Positions 26,630-34,431 of a stretch of 64,000 bases of DNA are shown here, in pieces (within the stretch, counting starts at the first letter, position 1; every line of letters begins with the position of its first letter). The stretch covers positions 806,001-870,000 of the forward strand of contig NZ_JACHML010000001.1 of the NCBI RefSeq assembly GCF_014208045.1, in the 5' to 3' direction. A program made the translations under genes and the position numbers. This DNA is from Microbacterium thalassium. Lineage in GTDB: Bacteria > Actinomycetota > Actinomycetes > Actinomycetales > Microbacteriaceae. The notes under the pieces were generated by a model, which saw nothing but the letters and a program-made list of their open reading frames with translations, was not told the origin of the DNA and did no database searches.

Positions 26630-27400
26630 CTACTTCGCGACGAGCGTCGTCTCGAAGCTGTACATGTCGGGCCGGTAGCAGTGGTGGCCGAACTCGACCG
26701 CGCGTCCTGACGCGTCGAACGCCACCCGCTCCATCGTCAGGACGGGTCCGCCCGGCTCCAGGTCGAGCAGCTCCGCCTCGTCGTCCTCGGCCCTCCGGGC
26801 GCCGATCTTCTGATTGGCGATGCGGATCGTCACGCCGCGATTGCGCATGATCTGGTACAGACCGCGCTCCTCGAGCTGCTGCGTGGTGATGTCGGCGAAG
26901 TCCATCGGCAGGTAGTTCACCAGCACCGCCACCGGCACCTTGTCGGTGGAGCGCTGCCGCCGCAGGTACACGATGTCGGATCCCGGGGGGAGGCCGAGGG
27001 CGCTCGCCGTGGTCTCGTCGGCCGGGCGCACGTCGTGCTCGAGCACGGTGGTGCTGGGCTCGTGGTGCGAGCCCTTGAGGTCCTCGTACAGCGAGGTGAG
27101 CTCGACCTGGCGGGTGACCTGCCCGCCCTGCACGACCTGGGTGCCGATGCCGCGGCGGCGCACCAGCAGGCCCTTGTCGACGAGCTCCTGGATCGCGCGG
27201 CGGATCGTCGGGCGTGACAGGCCGAGCCGCTGCCCGAGCGCGATCTCGTTCTCGAGGCGGGCGCCGGCGGGGAGCTTGCCGGACCGGATGGCCTCTTCCA
27301 GCGTGCTGGACACCTGGAAGTACAGCGGAACGGGACCTGTGCGGTCCAGTCCCGCCAGCAGATCGTCCACCCACACCGTTTCGTCCTGCGCCATCGTCAT
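26630..27400 (-). CDS. GntR/HutC family regulator, IolR candidate
   Basis: A 256-residue GntR regulator. The winged HTH (about residues 22-90) reads PLYFQVSSTLEEAIRSGKLPAGARLENE, then LGLSRPTIRRAIQELVDKGLL. Residues about 110-250 are the UTRA ligand-binding domain (HEPSTTVLEHDVRPA, PVAVLVNYLPMD, GPVLTMERVAFDASGRAVEFG). It adjoins the polyol region and a TGT-N4-ACA site lies 35 bp upstream of its own start. The same type of site precedes the Gfo/Idh, binding-protein, iolC and iolT genes, so it is the best candidate for an inositol repressor like corynebacterial IolR. ATG 27400 is used; ATG 27394 is also possible. Confidence 0.82.
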   Translation of the reverse strand: MTMAQDETVWVDDLLAGLDRTGPVPLYFQVSSTLEEAIRSGKLPAGARLENEIALGQRLGLSRPTIRRAIQELVDKGLLVRRRGIGTQVVQGGQVTRQVELTSLYEDLKGSHHEPSTTVLEHDVRPADETTASALGLPPGSDIVYLRRQRSTDKVPVAVLVNYLPMDFADITTQQLEERGLYQIMRNRGVTIRIANQKIGARRAEDDEAELLDLEPGGPVLTMERVAFDASGRAVEFGHHCYRPDMYSFETTLVAK

Positions 27401-27434
27401 TCCTCTGCGAACCGAAGCTTCGTCGCTTCAGCAT

Positions 27435-27448
27435 ATTGTCTCGACATG
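27435..27448. promoter_or_regulatory. Candidate IolR-like site before the GntR gene
   Basis: ATTGTCTCGACATG contains TGTCTCGACA, a palindromic TGTC-N2-GACA core that fits the TGT-N4-ACA pattern seen at five other sites in this region. It would serve autoregulation. Confidence 0.5.
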
Positions 27449-27454
27449 AGATCG

Positions 27455-27489
27455 CCCGGATGCCGGCACCCGGGGGGCCGGCATCCGGG
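27455..27489 (-). terminator. Terminator after the TIM-barrel gene
   Basis: CCCGGATGCCGGC pairs perfectly with 27477-27489 over 13 bp around a 9-base loop. It lies nine bases past the stop of the minus-strand TIM-barrel gene and separates it from the GntR gene. Confidence 0.8.
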
Positions 27490-27497
27490 CTCCTCGC

Positions 27498-28511
27498 CTA
27501 TGCCACCAGCGACTCCGCGAGCGCGGCGTCGGCGGCCTTCAGGACGTCGGCGGCGACCTTGATGCCCTCGATGCGGCCGAGCTCGACGTCCTCGTGCTCG
27601 ATGTTGACCATCATCTCGGGGTCGACCTCGTGGAGCGCCCGCAGGAACTCAGTCCAGTACTCGACATCGTGGCCCTTGCCGAGCGCGACGAAGTCCCACG
27701 CGGAGTTCTTCGGCCACTCGTTCGCCCACTCGTCGCCGCCGAGGTTGACGCGGGGCTCGTCGGGCGAGAGGCGGCGGAAGCTGTTGTCGAGCACGCCGTT
27801 GAGCGCCGCCCACTCCGGGTTGATGCGCACGTCCTTCGCGGCCGCGTGGAACACCAGCGAGCCGAGGTGGCGGACGACGGTCACCGGGTCCATCTGCTGC
27901 CAGAACAGGTGCGACGCGTCGAGCTCGACGCCGACGTTGGTCGCGCCGGTGAGCTCGACGAGCTTGTGGACGTCGGCCGAGTTGAACACGAGGTTCTGCG
28001 GGTGCAGTTCGAGCGCGACCTTGACGTCGTGGTCTCGCGCCAGGCGGTCGGTCTCGCGCCAGAAGTCGGCCGCGATCCCCCACTGGTAGTCGAGGACGTC
28101 CAGCGCCCCGGAGTTCCAGGCGTTGACGATCCAGTTCGGCCGCGCGCTGCCCGGCTCGCCGCCGGGAAGACCCGACATCGTCACGACGCGGTGCTGTCCG
28201 AGGCGCTCGGCCAGCCGGATCGCGCGGCGCACGTCTTCGGAGTGCTTGTCGCCGATGACGGGGTTCGGATGCAGCGGGTTGCCGTTGCAGTTCAGGCCGG
28301 CGATCTCGACGCCGGTACCCTCGAAGATCCCGAGGAAGTCGTCGCGGGCGGCGTCGCTGACGAGGATGTCGTCCATCGTGGGGACGTGGACGGCGGGGAG
28401 GAACCCGCCGGTGTTGATCTCGATGCCGGTGAGGCCGAGGTCGGCGATCACCTTCAGGGCGTCGGGGAGGGGACGGTCGTGGAGGATCGCGTTGTACAGT
28501 CCGAGTCGCAT
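27498..28511 (-). CDS. Sugar phosphate isomerase/epimerase-like TIM barrel
   Basis: A 337-residue xylose-isomerase-like TIM-barrel protein (COG1082 type). MRLGLYNAILHDRPLPDALKVI and GLTGIEINTGGF start the barrel; metal-ligand candidates lie in VALELHPQN, GVELDASHLFW and the C-terminal NIEHED. Members epimerise or dehydrate sugars, inososes or keto-sugars using a divalent metal. It is downstream of a Gfo/Idh dehydrogenase by 20 bp, so the pair probably oxidises and then rearranges one sugar or polyol. It does not look like IolE, whose N-terminus (xIGIAPxxW) differs, though it could replace that missing step. ATG 28511 is used. Confidence 0.8.
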   Translation of the reverse strand: MRLGLYNAILHDRPLPDALKVIADLGLTGIEINTGGFLPAVHVPTMDDILVSDAARDDFLGIFEGTGVEIAGLNCNGNPLHPNPVIGDKHSEDVRRAIRLAERLGQHRVVTMSGLPGGEPGSARPNWIVNAWNSGALDVLDYQWGIAADFWRETDRLARDHDVKVALELHPQNLVFNSADVHKLVELTGATNVGVELDASHLFWQQMDPVTVVRHLGSLVFHAAAKDVRINPEWAALNGVLDNSFRRLSPDEPRVNLGGDEWANEWPKNSAWDFVALGKGHDVEYWTEFLRALHEVDPEMMVNIEHEDVELGRIEGIKVAADVLKAADAALAESLVA

Positions 28512-28531
28512 TGCGGTGTGTCCTTCGAGGT

Positions 28532-29740
28532 TCAGCGGGTGGCCGTGACGGCCGTGGGGATGGGGACGGATGCGCCTTCGAGCGCGGCCGATCGGGCGAC
28601 CGCGTCGAGCATGACCATGTTGTGGACGCCGTCGTCGAACGACGCGTTGCGGGGCAGGGAGTCGGCTTCGGGGATGCCGGCGACCTCTTCGAGGAAAGCG
28701 CGGGCCTGGAAGGCGAAGCCCTCGTTCTGGCCGAACCCGACGCCGGCCACGTCGATGGGCGCACCGCCGGCGACGTAGGGGTGGTCGTTGCCCAGGTTGA
28801 CGCGACGGAAGCCGCGCTGCGCGGCGGGGCCCTCGCTGAGGAACAGCTGGAGCTCGCTCGGGCGCTCCTGCTCCCAGCGTGCGGAGCCGTTCGCCCCGAA
28901 GACCTCGAGGATCAGGCCGTTCGGGTGGCCGGCCGCGACGCGCGAGACCTCGACGGTGCCGGCGGCGCCGCTCGCGTACGACAGGTTGAAGGTGGCGTAG
29001 TCGTCGTTCTCGACCGTCTCGTACTCGTCGCTGACGGAGGCGTTGCCGTGGCCCGAGACGGCGCCGAGCGGCTTGGGGCGCTCGGCGATGACGGTGCTGA
29101 ACCGGCCGCCGCCGACGGCGGTGACGTCTCCGCCGAGGAACTCCATGAGGTACGAAACGTGGCTGCCGACATCGGCGAGCGCACCCGTGCCGGGAGCGCC
29201 GCGGAAGCGCCAGCTCATCGCGGCGCGGGGGTCGGCGGCGTAGTCGGCCCAGTACCGGCCGCTGACGTGGTGGACCGAGCCGAGGACGCCCGTCTGGACG
29301 AGCTCGCGGATGTACGCGATGCCGGGGGCGCGGCGGTAGGTGAAGCCCACACGCGCGACCGAGGAGGCGGCGTGCGCGGCGTCGGCCATCGCCTGCGCGC
29401 TCTCGATGGTGTCGGACAGCGGCTTCTCGCACAGCACGTGCTTGCCGGCATCCAGCAGCGCCTCGACGATCTCGCGGTGCAGCGCATTGGCGACCACGAC
29501 GCTCACGACGTCGATGTCGTCGGCCGCGGCGATCGCCCGCCACGACGTGTCGTGGCGCTCGTACCCGTAGCGGGTCGCGGCCGCGCGGGCGGCGGGCTCG
29601 TAGACGTCGGCGATCGAGACCAGCCGCACGGGCGGCAGGATGCTCTCGAAGAGGGTGGGGGCGGTGCGGTAGGCCGCGGCGTGGGCCTTGCCGGCCATGC
29701 CGGCGCCGATGACGGCGACACCGAGGGATGAGGTCGACAA
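28532..29740 (-). CDS. Gfo/Idh/MocA family oxidoreductase
   Basis: A 402-residue NAD(P)-dependent sugar or polyol dehydrogenase. The Rossmann start is SLGVAVIGAGMAGKAHAAAY, followed by HVLCEKPLSDT (the catalytic Lys of the EKP motif) and GYxFxFR-like substrate-domain segments such as MSWRFRGAPGTGALADVGSH with the expected Asp and His. TTG 29740 is chosen as start because GGAGG lies five bases upstream and the Rossmann strand begins directly after; a longer version from an upstream start would cross the LacI-type operator. It forms an operon with the TIM-barrel gene and is divergent from the LacI regulator. Confidence 0.85.
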   Translation of the reverse strand: MSTSSLGVAVIGAGMAGKAHAAAYRTAPTLFESILPPVRLVSIADVYEPAARAAATRYGYERHDTSWRAIAAADDIDVVSVVVANALHREIVEALLDAGKHVLCEKPLSDTIESAQAMADAAHAASSVARVGFTYRRAPGIAYIRELVQTGVLGSVHHVSGRYWADYAADPRAAMSWRFRGAPGTGALADVGSHVSYLMEFLGGDVTAVGGGRFSTVIAERPKPLGAVSGHGNASVSDEYETVENDDYATFNLSYASGAAGTVEVSRVAAGHPNGLILEVFGANGSARWEQERPSELQLFLSEGPAAQRGFRRVNLGNDHPYVAGGAPIDVAGVGFGQNEGFAFQARAFLEEVAGIPEADSLPRNASFDDGVHNMVMLDAVARSAALEGASVPIPTAVTATR

Positions 29741-29805
29741 ATGGTCCTCCAAGTGACAGAGACAACCCGACCCCTCACGGCGTCGGTGCGGTGAGAGACT
29801 CCATG

Positions 29806-29817
29806 TGGAGCGCTCCA
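29806..29817. promoter_or_regulatory. LacI-type operator
   Basis: TGGAGCGCTCCA is a perfect 12-bp palindrome with the central CG of LacI/GalR-family sites. It lies between the divergent Gfo/Idh and LacI genes, 66 and 63 bp from their starts. Confidence 0.8.
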
Positions 29818-29879
29818 ACGGCGACGGTACACAGGTCGTTATGTCCTGTCAATAGAATCTTTTTGAAACGGAGGTGCCG

Positions 29880-30893
29880 ATGTCGACTGCACGGCCGACG
29901 ATCTACGACGTCGCGCGACGGGCCGGGGTGTCCAAGTCTCTCGTCTCGCTCGTGCTGCGCGGCTCCGACCGCGTGAGCGCCGCCTCGCGGACGGCCGTGG
30001 AGGCGGCGATCCAGGACCTCGGCTACCGCCCCAGCCGTGCCGCCACCGACCTCGCGGCCGGGCGCACGAAGCTCGTCGCGGTGCTGATCGACGACTACGC
30101 CAATCCCTGGTTCGTCGAACTCCTGCGCGGACTCGGCCAGGTCCTGGACCCCGAGGGCTACCGGCTGACCGTCGTCGACAGCGCGAGCGCCGGCCACGGC
30201 CTCGATCCGGTCGAGGGTCTGCTGTCGATGCGAGCGGACGGCGTGGTGCTCGCGTGCGATGTGCCCGCGCGGCTCGCCGAGGCCGCGGCATCGCCGATCG
30301 TGATCGCCGGGACGCGGGCCGAGACCGTCGACGGGGCGGATGCCTCGGCGCTCGACGCCGTGGCCAACGACGACCGCACGGGGGCCCGGCTCGCCGCCGA
30401 GCACCTCGTCGGTCTCGGCCATCGGCGCATCGGCCACCTGGCCGCCGGCAGCGGCGCGGCACGCGCCCGCGCCGAGAGCTTCGTCGCCGCCGCGCGGAGC
30501 ACCGGCGCCGACGTGATCGCTACCGACTACTCGGGCCCGGCGACGGAGGCCGCGGGGCTGCACTCCGCGCTCAAGCTGCTGACGGAGCATCCCGACATCA
30601 CGGCGGTCTTCGCGGCGAACGACATGATGGCGATCGGCGCCCTGGGAGCCGCCCGGGATCTCGGCATCGACGTGCCCGCAGAGCTGTCGATCGTGGGCTA
30701 CGACAACACGCCGCTCGCGCGCACCCACCTGATCGGTCTGACCACCGTCGACGACAGCGGCTTCGGCGTCGGGCGCGAGGCGGCGCGGCTGCTGCTGGCG
30801 CGGCTCGCCGGCGGCGACGCGGAGAACGTCACACGCACGCTTCAGCCCTCGCTCGTCGTGCGGGGGACGACCGCCCCCGCGCGCCGGAGCTAG
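29880..30893 (+). CDS. LacI family transcriptional regulator
   Basis: A 337-residue regulator. The N-terminal HTH reads PTIYDVARRAGVSKSLVSLVLRGSDRVSAASR, followed by the hinge (LGYRPSRAATDLAAGRT) and a periplasmic-binding-protein-like effector domain with DDYANPWFVELLRGL, AVFAANDMMAIGAL and LSIVGYDNTPLA. ATG 29880 has GGAGG five bases upstream; the in-frame GTG at 29874 overlaps that site. A perfect operator palindrome lies between it and the divergent sugar dehydrogenase gene, its likely target. The effector should be the substrate or a product of that pathway. Confidence 0.92.
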   Translation: MSTARPTIYDVARRAGVSKSLVSLVLRGSDRVSAASRTAVEAAIQDLGYRPSRAATDLAAGRTKLVAVLIDDYANPWFVELLRGLGQVLDPEGYRLTVVDSASAGHGLDPVEGLLSMRADGVVLACDVPARLAEAAASPIVIAGTRAETVDGADASALDAVANDDRTGARLAAEHLVGLGHRRIGHLAAGSGAARARAESFVAAARSTGADVIATDYSGPATEAAGLHSALKLLTEHPDITAVFAANDMMAIGALGAARDLGIDVPAELSIVGYDNTPLARTHLIGLTTVDDSGFGVGREAARLLLARLAGGDAENVTRTLQPSLVVRGTTAPARRS

Positions 30894-31921
30894 TCGAGCG
30901 CGACCGTGCGATGCTCCGCGGCGCTCGAGCGCGCGGCGTCGAGCACGGCGAGCACCTCGACGCCTTCGCGTGCGGGAACCGGGCCGGTGCCGCCGGACAC
31001 GACGGCGCGCGCGAACGCGTCGTAGTACGCGGCATAGTCGCCCTGCAGTGACGGGATGCGCCGGACGCCGTCGCCGGCCGCGAGCACGCCCCAGCGATCC
31101 TCGAGCTCGTAGCCCCAGGTCTCGCGGGTCCCGATCGGCGTCTCGCCGCGGCGGAGCGCTTCGAACTGCACGTCGCTGAAGTCCGACCGATACGATCCGT
31201 GCTCGCCGTGGAGTCTCAGTTCGCGCGAGCTCAGGCGGTTGATCTTGCTCGCCGAGACGTGCGAGTGGCCGCCGCCGGCGTGCTCGATCGTGATGACGAA
31301 GCCGGCATCGGTCCGGCCCTGAGGGTGGTCGATCCAGTCCAGCTGCGCCGTCACGAAGCGCGCCGGCCCCATCAGGAACAGCGCCTGATCGACGACGTGG
31401 CTGCCGAGATCGCGCAGCAGCCCGCCCTCGGCTCCGCCCTCGAGCGTCTCGGGGTCGTCCTGATCGCAGCGCAGGTCCAGCCGCGTGATGCGCCCGAGTT
31501 CGCCCGAGGCGAGGACGGCACGCGCGGTGACGATGTCGGTGTCGAAGCGCCGGTTGTGGAACACGTTCAGCAGGACGCCCGCACGCTCCGCCGCCTCGAC
31601 CAGGTCGGCCCCTGCTGCGGCGGACGGCGCGAACGGCTTGTCGGCGACGACCGCGACGCCGCGGCCGACGGCCTCGAGCACCAGCTCGCGCCGCGTGTGC
31701 GGCGGCGTGGAGACGACGACCGCGTCGATCCCGGCATCGATGAGCTCGCCGAGCGTGCCGTAGACGGGAACACCCGGATGGTCCCGGTGGATCTCGGCGA
31801 CGCGCTCGGCCGACCGCGCGACGATGCCGACGAGCCGGCACTCCTCGGACGCGCGGATGTAGGGGGAGTGGAACAGGCGCCCCCCGACGCCGTACCCGAC
31901 AAGGCCAACACGGATCGGCAT
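30890..31921 (-). CDS. Gfo/Idh/MocA family oxidoreductase
   Basis: A 343-residue dehydrogenase. The start PIRVGLVGYGVGGRLFHSPYI and the ADKPFAPS motif are typical of the YdgJ/scyllo-inositol dehydrogenase branch; FHNRRFDTDIVTAR and LRDLGSHVVDQALFLMG follow. ATG 31921 has GGGAGC nine bases upstream. Its stop codon shares the four bases CTAG with the stop of the convergent LacI gene. A site resembling TGTCCGAACA lies 39 bp upstream, so it likely belongs to the inositol regulon. Scyllo-inositol or a related cyclitol is a reasonable substrate guess. Confidence 0.85.
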   Translation of the reverse strand: MPIRVGLVGYGVGGRLFHSPYIRASEECRLVGIVARSAERVAEIHRDHPGVPVYGTLGELIDAGIDAVVVSTPPHTRRELVLEAVGRGVAVVADKPFAPSAAAGADLVEAAERAGVLLNVFHNRRFDTDIVTARAVLASGELGRITRLDLRCDQDDPETLEGGAEGGLLRDLGSHVVDQALFLMGPARFVTAQLDWIDHPQGRTDAGFVITIEHAGGGHSHVSASKINRLSSRELRLHGEHGSYRSDFSDVQFEALRRGETPIGTRETWGYELEDRWGVLAAGDGVRRIPSLQGDYAAYYDAFARAVVSGGTGPVPAREGVEVLAVLDAARSSAAEHRTVALD

Positions 31922-31959
31922 CGCTGCTCCCATCTCGACGGCGAAGAAGCCGCAGTCAG

Positions 31960-31973
31960 AATGACCGAACATG
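31960..31973. promoter_or_regulatory. Candidate IolR-like site before the Gfo/Idh gene
   Basis: AATGACCGAACATG agrees with TATGTCCGAACATA at 11 of 14 positions and lies just upstream of the minus-strand Gfo/Idh gene. Confidence 0.45.
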
Positions 31974-32053
31974 CACCGCCGCGTCAAACGCCCGTGCCGC
32001 ACGAGCACCGCAATGTAACGTTTGGGTAACGAGAATGGTCAACCTGTTGTCCA

Positions 32054-32067
32054 TATGTACTGACATG
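32054..32067. promoter_or_regulatory. Candidate IolR-like site before the binding-protein gene
   Basis: Its reverse complement, CATGTCAGTACATA, agrees with TATGTCCGAACATA at 11 of 14 positions. It lies about 110 bp before the binding-protein gene, in an AT-richer patch typical of a promoter. Confidence 0.5.
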
Positions 32068-32175
32068 GAGGACAGTCAGTCCTGATCAAAGCCGATCCCG
32101 CCGCGAAGACGGCGAACGCAGATCAATGTCGATCCCCGCCGCAGAAAGCGGCTCTACACCGAAGGGAGTCGCGGG

Positions 32176-33243
32176 ATGAACTCCTCGCTGCTCAACATCC
32201 GCAACGGCCGCCCGAGCCGTCGCCTCCTCACCACCACAGCAATCGCCACTCTCGCCGTCGCGGGCCTCGCGCTCGCCGGCTGTGCCGACGGGGGCGGCGA
32301 AGCCACCTCCACCGGCGACTCCTCGACCGGCGGCGACACCAGCGGCGGCGAGGGCATCTCGATCGTCGTCATGGGCGGCGCGACCGACGACCCGTTCTGG
32401 TCGACGGTCAAGCGCGGCGGCGAGGCTGCCGCCAAGGCCGTCGAGGCCGCCGGCGGAACCGTCACGTTCCTGGCGATGCCCAACTACGACAACTTCAACG
32501 CGGATGCCGCGAAGCTGGTCGCCAACATCCAGTCGCTGAACCCCAGCGCCGCCGTCATCCCCGACTGGGCGCCCGACGCGCAGAACGAGAACATCATCTC
32601 GATCACCAGCAGCGGCACCCCGGTGTTCCTCTACAACACCGGAATCGACGAGGTCGAGACCGTGGGCGCCCAGGGCTACATCGGCTCGGACGACTACGCC
32701 TCGGGCAAGCTCGCCGGTGAGACGTTCGTCGAGGCGGGCGCCAAGCACGTCGTGTGCGTCAACACCCTCCCCGGCACGACCAACGCCGACGCACGCTGCC
32801 AGGGCGTGAACGACGGGGCGACCGGCGTGGACTACGAGGAGCTGGCACTGCCGACCTCGCAGTTCGGTGACCCGACCGCGGTGGCCCAGGCCATCAAGGG
32901 CGCCATCATCCAGGACCCGTCGATCGACGCGATCTTCACGCCGGGTCAGTCCGACACGAACGCGGCGGCCAGCGGCATCGACCAGGCCGGCGCCACCGGC
33001 AAGGTCTTCCTGGGCGGTCAGAACTTCGACTCCGAGTCGCTGACCCGCATCCAGGACGGCACGCAGCTGTTCGCGATCGACCAGCAGGGCTACGCCCAGG
33101 GCTACTACGGCGTGTCGGCGGCGTTCCAGCTCGCCGCGTACGGCATCCAGCTCGCCGTCGACCCGTTCCTGACGGGACCGGCGGTCATCGATGCGGACAA
33201 CGTCGAGTCGGCCCTGGCCGGCGTCGACCTCGGCGTCCGCTGA
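32176..33243 (+). CDS. Sugar ABC transporter substrate-binding lipoprotein
   Basis: A 355-residue exported binding protein of the ribose/inositol (CUT2) type. The signal peptide (RRLLTTTAIATLAVAGLALAGC) ends at a lipobox with Cys36, followed by a Gly/Ser/Thr linker. The mature part has the type I binding-protein fold: ISIVVMGGATDDPFWSTVKRG, PDWAPDAQNENI, FLYNTGIDEVETVG, PSIDAIFTPGQSDTNAA and LFAIDQQGYAQGY. It captures a sugar or cyclitol outside the membrane and delivers it to the permease encoded next. GAAGGGAG lies just before the ATG. A strong hairpin follows the gene. Confidence 0.92.
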   Translation: MNSSLLNIRNGRPSRRLLTTTAIATLAVAGLALAGCADGGGEATSTGDSSTGGDTSGGEGISIVVMGGATDDPFWSTVKRGGEAAAKAVEAAGGTVTFLAMPNYDNFNADAAKLVANIQSLNPSAAVIPDWAPDAQNENIISITSSGTPVFLYNTGIDEVETVGAQGYIGSDDYASGKLAGETFVEAGAKHVVCVNTLPGTTNADARCQGVNDGATGVDYEELALPTSQFGDPTAVAQAIKGAIIQDPSIDAIFTPGQSDTNAAASGIDQAGATGKVFLGGQNFDSESLTRIQDGTQLFAIDQQGYAQGYYGVSAAFQLAAYGIQLAVDPFLTGPAVIDADNVESALAGVDLGVR

Positions 33244-33250
33244 TCACCCT

Positions 33251-33282
33251 CCCGGGGGCGGCGGGACTGCGCCGCCCCCGGG
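33251..33282 (+). terminator. Hairpin between binding-protein and permease genes
   Basis: CCCGGGGGCGGCG (33251-33263) pairs perfectly with 33270-33282 around a 6-base loop. Such hairpins inside importer operons commonly let the binding protein be made in excess, by partial termination or mRNA protection. Confidence 0.8.
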
Positions 33283-33323
33283 ATACCACCTCACTGCAAC
33301 GAAGCACGAGCGAAAGAGCAGAC

Positions 33324-34430
33324 ATGACCACGCAAACACCCCAGGGGGCCCCGCCGTCGCGCGGGTCGTCCTCCCTCAACCCCACGGAGACGAACGTCGT
33401 CCTCCCCGGCGTTCGCTCGCAGCGGACGATCGGCGACCTGTTCCGCCGTCCCGAGACCGGCGCCCTCGTCGGCACCGTGACGGTCTTCATCTTCTTCGCC
33501 ATCTTCGGCGGCGCGCAGTTCCTCACCACCGGCGGCACCGCCAGCTGGCTGAACATCGCCTCCGAGCTCGCCCTGGTCGCCCTCCCGGTGGCCCTGCTCA
33601 TGATCGCCGGCGAGTTCGACCTGTCGGTCGGCTCGGTGGTCGCGAGCAGCTCGGTCACCCTCGCCGTCGTCTCGGGCGTGTATGGGATGCCGCAGATCGT
33701 CGGCATCCTCGCCGCCCTCGCGGTGGGTGCGCTCACCGGGTTCATCAACGGCATCATCGTGGCGCGGACGAACGTCCCGTCCTTCATCGTGACCCTGGCC
33801 ATGCAGTTCGCGCTCGCCGGCCTCACGCTCGGTCTCGCCCGCGTCATCGCCGGTTCGACGAGCGTGCCGATCACGCCGGACCCCGTCTTCAAGGCGATGT
33901 TCGGAACCCTGATCAACGGTCAGTTCGAGGTCGCGATCTTCTGGGCCATCGGCGCGGCGCTCGTCGTCGTATGGCTGCTCCAGATGACCCGCGCAGGCAA
34001 CTGGATCTTCGCGATCGGCGGTGACTCGCAGAGCGCCCGTGCCGCCGGCATCCCGGTGCCGAAGGTCAAGATCGCACTGTTCATGTCCACCGCGCTCGGC
34101 GCCTCGCTCGTCGGCATCATCCAGACGATGCTCTACAACGGCGCGCAGACCGGTTCCGGCCAGTCGTTCGTCTTCAACTCGATCGTCGCGGTCGTCGTCG
34201 GTGGTGTGCTCCTCACGGGCGGCTACGGCTCGGTCCCCGGCGTCATCCTCGGCTGCCTCACGTTCGCGATCGTGAACCAGGGCATCTACTACACCGGCTG
34301 GAACTCGGACTGGGCCCAGCTGATCCTCGGCGTGCTGCTCCTGGTCGCCGTGCTCATGAACAACACCTTCCGACGTCTCGCGCTCAGCGGCGGCGGCAAG
34401 AAGAAGCCCGCGGCTGCGAAGGGAGCCTGA
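33324..34430 (+). CDS. Sugar ABC transporter permease (CUT2)
   Basis: A 368-residue permease of the ribose/inositol family with about nine or ten hydrophobic segments. It carries the family's LLMIAGEFDLSVGSVVA, FINGIIVARTNVPSFIVTLAM and, in the cytoplasmic coupling region, AIGGDSQSARAAGIPVPKVKI, where the EAA-like contact to the ATPase lies. A 45-residue polar N-terminal extension precedes the first helix. It is one base upstream of the ATPase gene and together with the binding protein makes a complete importer. Confidence 0.92.
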   Translation: MTTQTPQGAPPSRGSSSLNPTETNVVLPGVRSQRTIGDLFRRPETGALVGTVTVFIFFAIFGGAQFLTTGGTASWLNIASELALVALPVALLMIAGEFDLSVGSVVASSSVTLAVVSGVYGMPQIVGILAALAVGALTGFINGIIVARTNVPSFIVTLAMQFALAGLTLGLARVIAGSTSVPITPDPVFKAMFGTLINGQFEVAIFWAIGAALVVVWLLQMTRAGNWIFAIGGDSQSARAAGIPVPKVKIALFMSTALGASLVGIIQTMLYNGAQTGSGQSFVFNSIVAVVVGGVLLTGGYGSVPGVILGCLTFAIVNQGIYYTGWNSDWAQLILGVLLLVAVLMNNTFRRLALSGGGKKKPAAAKGA

Positions 34431-34431
34431 C

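Noticed and set aside
27498..28511. Calling the TIM-barrel gene iolE.
   Set aside because: It shares only the general fold family; its N-terminus and active-site segments are unlike IolE, and it is controlled with a LacI-linked dehydrogenase.
30890..31921. Calling this Gfo/Idh gene a second iolG.
   Set aside because: Its motifs fit the YdgJ/scyllo-inositol dehydrogenase branch better, and a clear iolG is in the iol operon.
31974..32175. Riboswitch before the binding-protein gene.
   Set aside because: The gap has only short inverted repeats and no recognisable aptamer core; a regulator site explains the promoter-like part.
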